12,900 bases of DNA from Rhodospirillales bacterium. Lineage in GTDB: Bacteria; Pseudomonadota; Alphaproteobacteria; Rhodospirillales; JADHTD01. Below are positions 1 to 6,901 of this stretch, piece by piece. The position numbers and the translations under genes were made by a program. Under the pieces are notes generated by a model. The model had not been told where the DNA came from. It did not search any database and worked only from the letters and a program-made list of their open reading frames with translations. How positions within the stretch are numbered: position 1 is the stretch's first letter; the number at the start of each line of letters is the position of its first letter. The stretch lies in assembly GCA_016776525.1 (NCBI GenBank), contig JADHTD010000047.1, positions 1-12,900 of the forward strand, in the 5' to 3' direction.

Positions 1-581
1 GTCCAGTGGACGCTTTTGACGCCAAGGCCGACGTGCTGGCGGTTTTGGGCCAGTTGGGCGTGCCGGTGGATAAACTGCAGGTTCGCACCGAAGCTCCCGG
101 CTGGTACCACCCGGGCCGCTCGGCGGTGGTCGGCCTCGGCCCGCAATCGGTGATGGCGGCTTTCGGGGAAATCCATCCGGGCGTCCTGCGGGCCATGGGC
201 GTTAAGGGACCGATGGCCGGTTTTGAAATTTACCTGGACGCCCTGCCCAAACCGAAAGCCAAAAAAAGCGCCGCAAAAGCTTATCTGGAGCTTTCCACCC
301 TGCATCCGGTAGAACGCGACTTTGCCTTTGTCGTCGATACGGCCGTCTCGGCGGAAGCTGTTCTCAGTGCCGCCCGCAGGGCCGGCTCCACCCTGGTCGC
401 CGACATTCGTGTCTTTGATTTCTTTGAAGGCGGCAATCTGGGCGAGGGCAAGAAATCGTTGGCTATTAACGTTACCCTGCAACCGACCGAGAAGACCCTG
501 ACCGATGCCGATATCGAGGCCGTTGGTCAGCAAATTGTGGCCGGTGTGGAAAAAGCGACGGGCGGCGTTCTCAGGACGTAA
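1..581 (+). CDS. pheT: Phenylalanine--tRNA ligase beta subunit, C-terminal part (5' truncated by window)
   Basis: Only the last 193 codons are present; the frame begins at base 3 and the GTG at base 6 is internal, not a start. The protein is the beta subunit of the cytoplasmic alpha2beta2 synthetase that charges tRNA-Phe. The first ~90 residues match the end of the catalytic-like core (motifs FDAKADVL, VDKLQV, WYHPGRS, FGEIHPGVL). After a short Lys/Ala-rich linker, the last ~95 residues form the FDX-ACB (anticodon-binding) domain, with HPVERDFAFVVD, VFDFFEGGNLGEGKKSLAI and LQPTEKTLTDADIEAV, ending in TGGVLR. The family normally ends this way, so the 3' end looks intact. pheS would be expected upstream, outside the window. 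Identification is from recognised family motifs and is firm. Confidence 0.96.
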   Translation, partial: PVDAFDAKADVLAVLGQLGVPVDKLQVRTEAPGWYHPGRSAVVGLGPQSVMAAFGEIHPGVLRAMGVKGPMAGFEIYLDALPKPKAKKSAAKAYLELSTLHPVERDFAFVVDTAVSAEAVLSAARRAGSTLVADIRVFDFFEGGNLGEGKKSLAINVTLQPTEKTLTDADIEAVGQQIVAGVEKATGGVLRT

Positions 582-1020
582 ACCGGCTTCGAAAAAGCCT
601 GTTTGCAGCCGGTCTCAAGGTATAATAACCCCTTTTTGGCTTTTTTTGGGTGCCCGGACCCTTCGGCTGGCCCGCAAAGGGCATTTTGGAACATGGAAAC
701 AGGTAAGTTTTTGATAAATATAAATAATATTTTTATATTTCGAAAAAAAATCATTCTAAAAAATAGCCGTTATCCTTATTTTTTCGAATAATTTTGGGAT
801 TCTAATCAAAAAACGTTGAACCGGGAATTCGGCTAATTATATGTAGGTCTGTAATAATTCCATACCCGTGATAAACGGAAACGTGCACTGAGGGGGAGGG
901 CGTTTGTCATTCAAGTTGAATTCTTTGCTTGTGTCTTCTCGCCCCATTTGCCTGAAGGCGCTTTTTTGACGGCACGACTCTAATTATTGCGATATCGAAA
1001 CGTTAGAAAGGGGAAGGTTA
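582..1020. other. Intergenic region, AT-rich, upstream of the PAS/MCP pair
   Basis: No convincing gene is seen in these 439 bases. Bases ~700-850 are far more AT-rich than the flanking genes. They hold two inverted repeats: AAATATAAA (716-724) / TTTATATTT (732-740), and TTCGAAAAAA (739-748) / TTTTTTCGAA (779-788). Nearer the gene, TTGACG (966-971) could be a -35 element, but the best -10 at the right distance (near 990-995) is poor, so no promoter is called. A purine-rich Shine-Dalgarno tract, AAAGGGGAAGG (about 1008-1017), fixes the ATG at 1021. The AT-rich part could be an UP element or a regulator-binding zone; that is inference. Confidence 0.6.
592..647 (+). terminator. Possible terminator region after pheT
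   Basis: The inverted repeat AAAAAGCC (592-599) / GGCTTTTT (638-645) runs into a T-tract (641-647). A second hairpin, ACCGGCT (582-588) / AGCCGGT (607-613), starts 1 nt past the stop codon. The two would compete, and both have long loops, so this is a weaker terminator candidate than the one at 2883. The position directly after pheT and the T-run are the main support. Confidence 0.35.
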
Positions 1021-1548
1021 ATGGCCGATAATAATGTTGCCTTGACCGGTGTTGAAAGATTTTTTGACGATGACGAAATCATCGTCAGTAAGACCGACCT
1101 GAAGGGCCGGATCACCTATGCCAACCGGGTTTTTCTGCGCTTGGCGGACATGACGGAACAGGAGACGCTGGGGGCGCCTCATAGTGTCATCCGTAATCCA
1201 ACAATGCCGCGGGCCGTCTTCAAGCTGCTCTGGGACACCATCCAGGGTGGCAAGGAAATTTTCGCCTACGTGGTGAACCGCTCGAAAAACGGGGATCATT
1301 ATTGGGTTCTGGCGCACGTGACGCCGAGCCGGGATGCCTCCGGCAACATCGTTGGGTATCACTCCAACCGTCGGACGCCCGACCGCCAGATCCTGGATAA
1401 CTCCGTTATTCCGCTCTATCGGACGTTGCTGGAAGAAGAACAGAAATACCCGAATAAAAAAGAAGGCATGGACGCCTCCTTTAACATGATCGTCAATCTG
1501 CTTCAGGAAAAAGGGATAGCCTACGATGAATTCGTTTTCTCTCTCTAA
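1021..1548 (+). CDS. Aer/CetB-like PAS domain protein (sensor half of a bipartite energy-taxis receptor)
   Basis: This 175-aa soluble protein is essentially one PAS domain (about residues 15-120) plus a helical C-terminus. It follows the Aer-type PAS pattern closely: TDLKGRITYAN, HSVIRNPTMP, FKLLWDTIQGGK, NRSKNGDHYWV and VTPSRDASGNIVGY. In Aer this domain binds FAD and senses redox state; CetB is the free-standing version in Campylobacter. Asn35, Phe67 and Asn86 align, from my memory of E. coli Aer, with Asn34, Phe66 and Asn85, which were reported as needed for FAD binding. However, the usual RHPDMP box reads RNPTMP (Asn59, Thr61), so cofactor binding is uncertain. No membrane segment is seen. 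A strong Shine-Dalgarno lies ahead of the ATG. The gene overlaps the downstream chemoreceptor gene by 23 nt in another frame, which suggests translational coupling and a shared complex. Confidence 0.88.
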   Translation: MADNNVALTGVERFFDDDEIIVSKTDLKGRITYANRVFLRLADMTEQETLGAPHSVIRNPTMPRAVFKLLWDTIQGGKEIFAYVVNRSKNGDHYWVLAHVTPSRDASGNIVGYHSNRRTPDRQILDNSVIPLYRTLLEEEQKYPNKKEGMDASFNMIVNLLQEKGIAYDEFVFSL

Positions 1549-2839
1549 GAACGCCATTCTGGCAATCGTCGCAGGGCTCCTGGCTGTTATTTTCCTGGTT
1601 CTGCATGCGACATCCGGTGCCGTCAATATGCTGACGGTCGGTTTCATGGTGGCGATTATCATTGTTGCCGCGGCCTCCGCCTTCATGCCCGCCGGTGGCG
1701 GCGGCAGCAGTTGGGTCCAACGGGCCATAACGGTCTGCAAGGATATCGAAAATGGTAATTTCGAATCCCGGGTGACCGATATCCGTGAAACGGGCGATGC
1801 CGGTGCCTTGCTGCACGGCATCAACGATATGATCGACCGCTGCGACGCCTATGTTCGTGAATCGGCGGCTTGTCTGGAATACGTGGCCGACAACCAGTAT
1901 TTCCGCCGCATCGCCGAAAAAGGCATGCTGGGGGACTTCCTGTTGGCCAGCCGCAAGGTCAACGATGCCACCCAGGTCATGCAGGACAAGGTCGTCAACT
2001 TCACCCAGGTGGCGGATACTTTCGAAGCCAACATGAAGACCGTTGTCGATACGGTGGCCTCCGCGGCGACGGAATTGCAGTCGACGGCGCAAGCCATGGA
2101 ATCAACGGCCTCGAGCACATCCGAACAGGCGACAACGGTGGCCGCCGCCGCCGAAGAAGCCTCGACCAACGTGCAGACCGTCGCTTCGGCAGCTGAAGAG
2201 CTGTCCAGCTCGATCGCTGAAATCAGCCGTCAGGTGGCGCAATCCTCACAGATTGCCTCCGAAGCCGTCCGCGACGCGGAACAAACCAACGAAAAGGTTC
2301 AAGGCCTGGCCGATGCTTCCCAGAAGATCGGTGACGTGGTCAACCTGATCTCCGACATTGCCGAGCAAACCAATCTGCTGGCCCTCAATGCGACCATCGA
2401 AGCGGCGCGCGCCGGGGAAGCCGGTAAAGGTTTCGCCGTCGTTGCCTCCGAGGTTAAGAACCTGGCCAATCAGACGGCCAAGGCGACGGAAGAGATCGGC
2501 GGTCAGATCGGCGGCATTCAGACGGCCACCCAGGAAGCCGTTGTGGCCATCGAAAACATCGGTAAAACCATCGGCAATATCGACCAGATTGCCACCACCA
2601 TTGCTTCCGCCGTTGAGGAGCAGGGGGCGGCGACCCAGGAAATTGCCCGTAATGTGGAGCAGGCCTCCTCGGGCACCACTGAGGTGACGACCAATATTAC
2701 CGAGGTTACCCAGGCCGCCGGTGAAACCGGTCAGGCTGCCGGACAGGTTCTGGAAGCCGCTGGGGAACTCTCAAAACAAGGAGAGAACCTGGGCACGGAA
2801 ATGGACACCTTCCTGGTGGAATTGCGCAAGGTGATCTGA
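1526..2839 (+). CDS. Methyl-accepting chemotaxis protein without periplasmic sensor (CetA/Aer-like signalling half)
   Basis: This 437-aa protein starts with two adjacent hydrophobic segments (about 10-27 and 33-53) joined by only a few residues. It is therefore a membrane hairpin with no periplasmic ligand domain. Residues ~62-150 resemble HAMP-type signal-conversion helices (DIENGNFESRV, GINDMIDRCDAYVRES). Residues ~165-437 form the coiled-coil MCP signalling domain, with the conserved tip EQTNLLALNATIEAARAGE around 279-297, followed by GKGFAVVASEVKNLA, which contacts CheA/CheW. No C-terminal NWETF-type CheR/CheB tether is present. The ATG at 1526 lies inside the PAS gene, with AAGGGA (1511-1516) as Shine-Dalgarno. 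The layout equals Aer cut between PAS and membrane anchor, so I infer that the upstream PAS protein supplies the sensing input. A strong terminator follows. Confidence 0.92.
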   Translation: MNSFSLSKNAILAIVAGLLAVIFLVLHATSGAVNMLTVGFMVAIIIVAAASAFMPAGGGGSSWVQRAITVCKDIENGNFESRVTDIRETGDAGALLHGINDMIDRCDAYVRESAACLEYVADNQYFRRIAEKGMLGDFLLASRKVNDATQVMQDKVVNFTQVADTFEANMKTVVDTVASAATELQSTAQAMESTASSTSEQATTVAAAAEEASTNVQTVASAAEELSSSIAEISRQVAQSSQIASEAVRDAEQTNEKVQGLADASQKIGDVVNLISDIAEQTNLLALNATIEAARAGEAGKGFAVVASEVKNLANQTAKATEEIGGQIGGIQTATQEAVVAIENIGKTIGNIDQIATTIASAVEEQGAATQEIARNVEQASSGTTEVTTNITEVTQAAGETGQAAGQVLEAAGELSKQGENLGTEMDTFLVELRKVI

Positions 2840-2882
2840 CCGGCAACACAGGTTACAACCCCTTTCCCGGGGGAATTTATGG

Positions 2883-2912
2883 AACGGGCGGCGCGCAAGC
2901 GCCGCCCGTTTT
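2883..2912 (+). terminator. Strong intrinsic terminator of the PAS/MCP operon
   Basis: A perfect 12-bp stem AACGGGCGGCGC (2883-2894) / GCGCCGCCCGTT (2899-2910) has a GCAA tetraloop of the stable GNRA class and runs into TTTTA. It lies 44 nt after the chemoreceptor stop codon. The stem is symmetric, but the U-tract quality fits the plus strand. Confidence 0.92.
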
Positions 2913-2958
2913 ATGTGTTAACCATCCTTTGAAGCCTTTTAATGATCGGAAGGTGCTG

Positions 2959-2993
2959 ATAAGAAATGATTTCTTATTAATCATTTGTATAAT
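2959..2993 (+). promoter_or_regulatory. 19-bp perfect palindrome next to a TATAAT box (putative operator/promoter)
   Basis: ATAAGAAATGATTTCTTAT (2959-2977) is a perfect palindrome of two 9-bp arms around a central G. Ten bases later lies TATAAT (2988-2993), preceded by TTTG. No good -35 element sits 16-18 nt upstream; the palindrome occupies that position. This arrangement fits a repressor or activator site controlling the PAS_5 gene at 3115. The length recalls Fur-family boxes, but the sequence does not match a box I can name. It is AT-rich, so chance is possible. Confidence 0.4.
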
Positions 2994-3114
2994 ATTCAGC
3001 TATATCTATAACTTATGGTAAATTTAGGATCAGACCGGATTGAAGCTGAAATAATCGGGGTATGCACAACGGCCGTATAAAAAGGACGGTTTACGGAAGC
3101 GGGATTAAAAACGA

Positions 3115-3570
3115 ATGCCAGAACAAAAAACCGGTATAGAACGCAGAATGGTCCAGCGCCTATTGACCCATTGGCGAAGTGTTCAGGATGAAGGCTCCAT
3201 TCCGTCCCTTAAGTCCATTCTGGAACTGGATTTGGGCGATATCGTCCCCAATCTTTATGTTCTCAAAATGAAGCAGGACGGCAGCGATCCGGTTTTTGAA
3301 CGGATCGGCCGGATTATCGCCGGCGAAGCTGGGTCCAGTTTGGCCGGACAGCCGGTATCGGCGGTTACCGAAAAAACGCTGTTGTCGCAGGCCATTCGGT
3401 ATCGCGACAAAGTACAGGCGAAAACGGTTCCGATTACCCTGGGCGGTGAATTTACCGATGCCAATGGCGATGTAATTCTGTATCGCAGCGTCATCCTCCC
3501 GTTAAGCGAGGGAGACGGCTTCATTAATGCCCTGATCGGCGCCGCGAATTGCAAAAAGAAAGAAGATTAA
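3115..3570 (+). CDS. PAS_5-type (PAS fold) hypothetical protein
   Basis: This 151-aa soluble protein resembles the PAS_5 family (PF07310), common in Rhodospirillales and other alphaproteobacteria. The N-terminus has the typical helix LLTHWRSVQDEGSIPS, followed by ILELDLGDIVPNLYVLKM, a strand pair around FERIGRIIAGEAGSSLAGQPVSAV, and a C-terminal sheet ending VILYRSVILPLSEGDGFINALIGAAN. It has no output domain, signal peptide or membrane segment, so its partner is unknown. ATG 3115 was chosen because it gives the full N-terminus. Its Shine-Dalgarno is weak (GGAAG at 3095-3099, or CGGGA at 3100-3104); the alternative ATG at 3145 has none. The next gene follows after 77 nt, and the upstream gap has a palindrome and -10 box. 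The family call is moderately confident; the function is not known. Confidence 0.75.
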   Translation: MPEQKTGIERRMVQRLLTHWRSVQDEGSIPSLKSILELDLGDIVPNLYVLKMKQDGSDPVFERIGRIIAGEAGSSLAGQPVSAVTEKTLLSQAIRYRDKVQAKTVPITLGGEFTDANGDVILYRSVILPLSEGDGFINALIGAANCKKKED

Positions 3571-3647
3571 AGCTCAAGTATAATGGGTGACTGTGTGTTG
3601 AAGTGCTCGGATAGAAAAGGTCCCGAGAGAGGAGCGGGAGAGAGGTT

Positions 3648-4043
3648 ATGAGCAGGTCTTATGAGGTATACGCCTTTAAGTCAGGGAACTGGAACATCGA
3701 TTCCGTTTACGATGACAGGCAGCAGGCCATGTATGAGGCCCGCGTCCTGCTTGAAAGCCGTCATCTGTCCGGCGTCCAGGTGATTGAGGAAAACTTCGAC
3801 GAGGATTCCGGAGAGACATTTTCGAAAATTATTTTCCAACGGACCAAGGGCACGGAAGAACCCAGGAAAAAAGCCAAGGCGGCTGAAAAAGCAACGAAGG
3901 CTTCCGCCGCCGCCACCGTTACAAAACGCAAGGAGAAGGACGACGGCTTCGTCCGTTACATCATTATTCTCGTGCTCAGCGTCGGCGGTATCGGCTTGGG
4001 CCTGATCGCCTTGTTGTTCTTCGTCATGCAATCTTTGGGCTGA
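3648..4043 (+). CDS. Small C-terminally anchored membrane protein, function unknown
   Basis: This 131-aa protein has three visible parts. Residues 1-66 form a compact alpha/beta-looking domain (SYEVYAFKSGNWNIDSVYDD, QQAMYEARVLLES, GVQVIEENFDEDSGE, SKIIFQR). Residues 67-100 are a Lys/Ala-rich, low-complexity linker. Residues 103-127 are one strongly hydrophobic helix (YIIILVLSVGGIGLGLIALLFF) that ends almost at the C-terminus. This predicts a tail-anchored protein with its N-domain in the cytoplasm, consistent with the positive charges (KRKEKDD) before the helix. Shine-Dalgarno GAGAGAGG (3638-3645) supports the start. I do not recognise a named family. It may be co-transcribed with the PAS_5 gene 77 nt upstream, though a TATAAT at 3579-3584, with no -35 element, leaves a separate promoter possible. 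Confidence 0.82.
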   Translation: MSRSYEVYAFKSGNWNIDSVYDDRQQAMYEARVLLESRHLSGVQVIEENFDEDSGETFSKIIFQRTKGTEEPRKKAKAAEKATKASAAATVTKRKEKDDGFVRYIIILVLSVGGIGLGLIALLFFVMQSLG

Positions 4044-4073
4044 CAAACAACCTTTCCTTTACAAACGCCAGGT

Positions 4074-4098
4074 GATCCGGGAAGCTTCTTTCCGGGTC
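4074..4098 (+). terminator. Stem-loop between the membrane protein and PuuE-like genes
   Basis: GATCCGGGAA (4074-4083) pairs with TTTCCGGGTC (4089-4098) over 10 bp with two G-U wobbles and a 5-nt loop. It lies 30 nt after the upstream stop codon, as a terminator would. No T-run follows, so it may instead be a processing or stability hairpin. Confidence 0.3.
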
Positions 4099-4195
4099 CG
4101 CTCTATGCAAATTTGGGGGATCATTCCACCGTTCCGAACGTGTAAAGATGTCTGAATAAAAAAACGGCGCACTCAATGCCGCAGGAGGATAACCC

Positions 4196-5074
4196 ATGAC
4201 AATCCCGAAAGACCGAGTTCCATATTCCGCCATCGTCGACCGGCCGCCGCTCACACTTCCCGACGGCGCCCGTATGGCCGTCTGGACCATCGTCAACGTT
4301 GAGGAATGGAGCATCGAAAATGCCATGCCGCGCCAGGTTCTGTCGCCGCCCATGGGTCAACCGCTGCTGCCGGACCTGCCCAACTGGGCCTGGCACGAAT
4401 ACGGCATGCGGGTCGGGTTCTGGCGTTTTTACGAGTGTCTGAAGTCCTTCGGGATCACGCCGACCCTGGCCATCAACGGGATCGTCTGTAAAACCTACCC
4501 CAGGGTCGCCGAAGCCGCCCTCGAAGCCGGCTGGGAATTCATGGGTCATGGGTATCTGCAAGGGCCCATGCACAAGCTCGACGACCAGCGTGAGGCTGTC
4601 CGCAAAACCGTCGAGGCAATCCGGGATTTCACCGGCAAGCCGCCCCGCGGCTGGGAAAGCCCGGGCCTGACGGAAACCCTCGAAACCATCGATGTGCTGG
4701 CCGAAGAAGGCATCGAATACGTTGCCGACTGGGTGCTCGATGATCAGCCCTGTGAGATTCAAACCAGCACCGGTCCGATCGTTTCCGTACCCTACCCGGT
4801 GGAAACCAACGACATCACCATGATGGCCCTGCAACACCATACCTCGGACGTCTTCCTGAAACGCGGCATTGATACCTTTGACCGGCTATATCAGGAAAGC
4901 GAGAACATCACCCGGATTATGGCCATCAGCCTGCATCCCTATATCACCGGCGTGCCGCACCGCATCAAGTACCTGGAAGAGCTCTATGCCTACATCCTCG
5001 ACAAGCCGGATGTGAAGGTGTGGACCGGCGAACAGATCCTGGATTGGTACCGGTCCCAGACCGCTTCCGCCTGA
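4196..5074 (+). CDS. PuuE-like polysaccharide deacetylase family hydrolase
   Basis: This 292-aa cytoplasmic protein has the NodB/polysaccharide-deacetylase fold, closest in motif order to PuuE (cofactor-independent allantoinase). The matching stretches are VNVEEWSIEN (PuuE NYEEGGERN), HEYGMRVGFWR, AGWEFMGHGY (PuuE AGHEICSHGY), TGKPPRGWE, PYPVETNDI and ISLHPYITGVPHR. Candidate active-site residues are Glu36/Glu37, His118 and His247; His126 is a further possible ligand. In PuuE the segment after the GWY motif has a YDDDLPYW box, whereas here it reads VADWVLDDQPCEI, so the substrate probably differs. Likely activity is hydrolysis of a C-N bond in a small cyclic amide or N-acyl compound; this is inference. 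There is no signal peptide. AGGAGG (4183-4188) ahead of the ATG is near-ideal. No other purine-catabolism gene is visible nearby; the next gene is a carboxylate permease 252 nt on. Confidence 0.85.
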   Translation: MTIPKDRVPYSAIVDRPPLTLPDGARMAVWTIVNVEEWSIENAMPRQVLSPPMGQPLLPDLPNWAWHEYGMRVGFWRFYECLKSFGITPTLAINGIVCKTYPRVAEAALEAGWEFMGHGYLQGPMHKLDDQREAVRKTVEAIRDFTGKPPRGWESPGLTETLETIDVLAEEGIEYVADWVLDDQPCEIQTSTGPIVSVPYPVETNDITMMALQHHTSDVFLKRGIDTFDRLYQESENITRIMAISLHPYITGVPHRIKYLEELYAYILDKPDVKVWTGEQILDWYRSQTASA

Positions 5075-5128
5075 CGGGTTGGCGCAAATGTCATGGCGTC
5101 GGCGATGCTATTGGTAGAATGGACGATC

Positions 5129-5157
5129 CTGGTATTCACTGTATCTTTTTGTATAAT
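5129..5157 (+). promoter_or_regulatory. Candidate sigma-70-type promoter for the permease operon
   Basis: CTGGTA (5129-5134), 17 nt, then TATAAT (5152-5157), preceded by TTTTTG. The -10 is perfect and the spacing ideal; the -35 matches only half of TTGACA. Transcription would leave a leader of about 160 nt containing the stem GGCTC (5257-5261) / GAGCC (5274-5278). Confidence 0.35.
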
Positions 5158-5326
5158 GGTGCCGACGATTCGTACTTTTCAAATTTCACCTCTCGACAAA
5201 CGAGCCCGCCGACGGTTTCCCATCCCTATGGACAGCATGATCCGCAAAGTTTCCGGGGCTCTTTTCATCCTATGAGCCGGATACGTCTTGTATTAAAAAC
5301 GTAAATTCAAGCGATAGAGGCGCGTG

Positions 5327-6898
5327 ATGACACTAAGTGATGTATGGCTTTGGGGGCTGGCGTCCCTGCCGATCCTGACCGTCCTGATCCTGATGATCAA
5401 ATTCCGCTGGGGCGGCGCCCGGGCAGGGGCGGCGGGCTGGTTCATGGCCATGGCGGTGGCCGGTCTTGCCTATGGGGCGAACGCGGAAATGCTGATCTAC
5501 GCCCAGACCAAGGGCGTGCTGCTGACGCTTTATGTGCTTTACATCGTGTGGGCGGCGTTGCTGCTTTATTTCGTAACGGCGGAAACCGGCGCCATCGAGA
5601 CCATTGCCCAGAGCATCCAGCAGCTGACCGCCAATCGGGAACTGCAATTGCTGATTGTCGGCTGGGTCTTCAGTACCTTCCTGCAAGGGGTTGCCGGTTT
5701 CGGCGTGCCCATTGCGGTTGTTGCGCCTTTGCTGCTGGGCATGGGCTTTTCTCCGCTGGTGGCGGTGGCGGCGCCGGCAATCGGCCATTCCTGGTCGGTG
5801 ACCTTCGGCAATATGGCGACCTCGTTCGAAGCCCTGATTGCGGTAACCGGCCTGGAAGGGGCGACTCTCACCCATTGGTCGGCCATCTTGCTGGGGATTT
5901 CCTGTTTCCTCTGCGGCTGGGCGGTGTTGATGGTTTACGGCGGCTGGAAGTCGGCCAGGCGCGGCTTTATGCCCTTGCTGATCATCGGCACGGCGATGTC
6001 CGTCACCCAGTATTTCCTGGTCATGATGGGGCCCTGGACCGTCGGCGGTTTTACGGCCGGAATCGTCGGCTTGCTGATTTCCATTCCGGTGGCTCGCCTG
6101 TTCGGTAAAGGCAATGCGGAAGAGAATGAAGCGAAAATCGGCGACGGCGCCAGCAACGGCATGAGCCTGGGCTGGGCGTTGTCAGCCTATCTCATTTTTA
6201 TTGCCGTCATTACCATTGCCAGTTTCGTCACACCGGTCAACGAGCTGCTCGATACGGTGCGCCTGACCCTCGGTTTCCCGGCCCTGGAGACGGCCGAGGG
6301 TTGGACAGTCAAGGCCGGCACCGGCAAAGTCATCAGCGTTTTCGGCCATCCCGGCGCGCATCTGTTCTATACCGCCGTGCTTAGTTTCCTGCTTTATTAC
6401 TACAAAGGCTTTTACAGCGAAGGCGTTTTTAAGCGGGTCATGGCGCGTACCGTCAAAAGCGGTACGCCGACCAGCCTCGGCATGGTATCGATGGTCTGTT
6501 TCGCCGTCGTCATGGACCACAGCGGCATGACTTATATGCTGGCCAAGGGCATCGGACAGACTTTTTCCGCCGTCTATCCCATGGTCTCCGTGGCCATCGG
6601 TGCGCTGGGGGCCTTCATGACCGGTTCGACGACCAATTCCAATGTGGTGTTCGGGGTTTTCCAGCGCCACGCGGCGGAATTGGCCGGCTATAACATTCCC
6701 ATTATCCTGGCGGCGCAGACCACCGGCGGCTCGCTGGGCAGCATGCTGGCCCCGGCCAAGATCCTGGTCGGCTGTAGCACGGTCGGCCTGGCCGGTAAGG
6801 AAGGCGAGGTGCTATCGACAACCCTGCGTTGGGGGGCTTATCTGGTTGTCTTGACCGGTTTGGCGACCTTTGCGCTGATCTATGGATTTGGAGCCTGA
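5327..6898 (+). CDS. L-lactate permease (LctP) family transporter
   Basis: This 523-aa polytopic inner-membrane protein belongs to the lactate permease family (TC 2.A.14), which imports lactate or glycolate with protons. Signature stretches are GVAGFGVPIAVVAPLLLGMGF, GHSWSVTFGNMATSF, GAFMTGSTTNSNVVFG and AAQTTGGSLGSMLAPAKI followed by VGCSTVGLAGKEGEVL. Hydrophobic segments run through the whole length, about a dozen or more, with a soluble stretch near residues 260-285. Length is close to the family's usual 530-560. The frame opens at GTG 5324, but ATG 5327 is preferred because AGAGG (5316-5320) sits at a better distance. The substrate is not certain: the first signature has Val where most family members have Ala, and no lactate dehydrogenase gene is nearby. 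A 52-aa membrane protein gene follows after 3 nt. Confidence 0.93.
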   Translation: MTLSDVWLWGLASLPILTVLILMIKFRWGGARAGAAGWFMAMAVAGLAYGANAEMLIYAQTKGVLLTLYVLYIVWAALLLYFVTAETGAIETIAQSIQQLTANRELQLLIVGWVFSTFLQGVAGFGVPIAVVAPLLLGMGFSPLVAVAAPAIGHSWSVTFGNMATSFEALIAVTGLEGATLTHWSAILLGISCFLCGWAVLMVYGGWKSARRGFMPLLIIGTAMSVTQYFLVMMGPWTVGGFTAGIVGLLISIPVARLFGKGNAEENEAKIGDGASNGMSLGWALSAYLIFIAVITIASFVTPVNELLDTVRLTLGFPALETAEGWTVKAGTGKVISVFGHPGAHLFYTAVLSFLLYYYKGFYSEGVFKRVMARTVKSGTPTSLGMVSMVCFAVVMDHSGMTYMLAKGIGQTFSAVYPMVSVAIGALGAFMTGSTTNSNVVFGVFQRHAAELAGYNIPIILAAQTTGGSLGSMLAPAKILVGCSTVGLAGKEGEVLSTTLRWGAYLVVLTGLATFALIYGFGA

Positions 6899-6901
6899 GC
6901 C

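Noticed and set aside
620..626. GTATAAT motif after pheT as a promoter
   Set aside because: No -35 element at 16-18 nt, and it lies inside the loop of the probable pheT terminator. The GTATAAT at 3578-3584 likewise has no -35 and is mentioned only as a possibility.
1018..2169. Long minus-strand open frames opposite the PAS and MCP genes
   Set aside because: They are antisense shadows of clearly recognised genes, with Arg/Pro/His-rich composition, no family motifs and no Shine-Dalgarno.
5093..5275. 60-aa ORF with a hydrophobic stretch between the hydrolase and permease genes
   Set aside because: Weak ribosome-binding site, coding style unlike its neighbours, and it spans the likely permease promoter; treated as chance.
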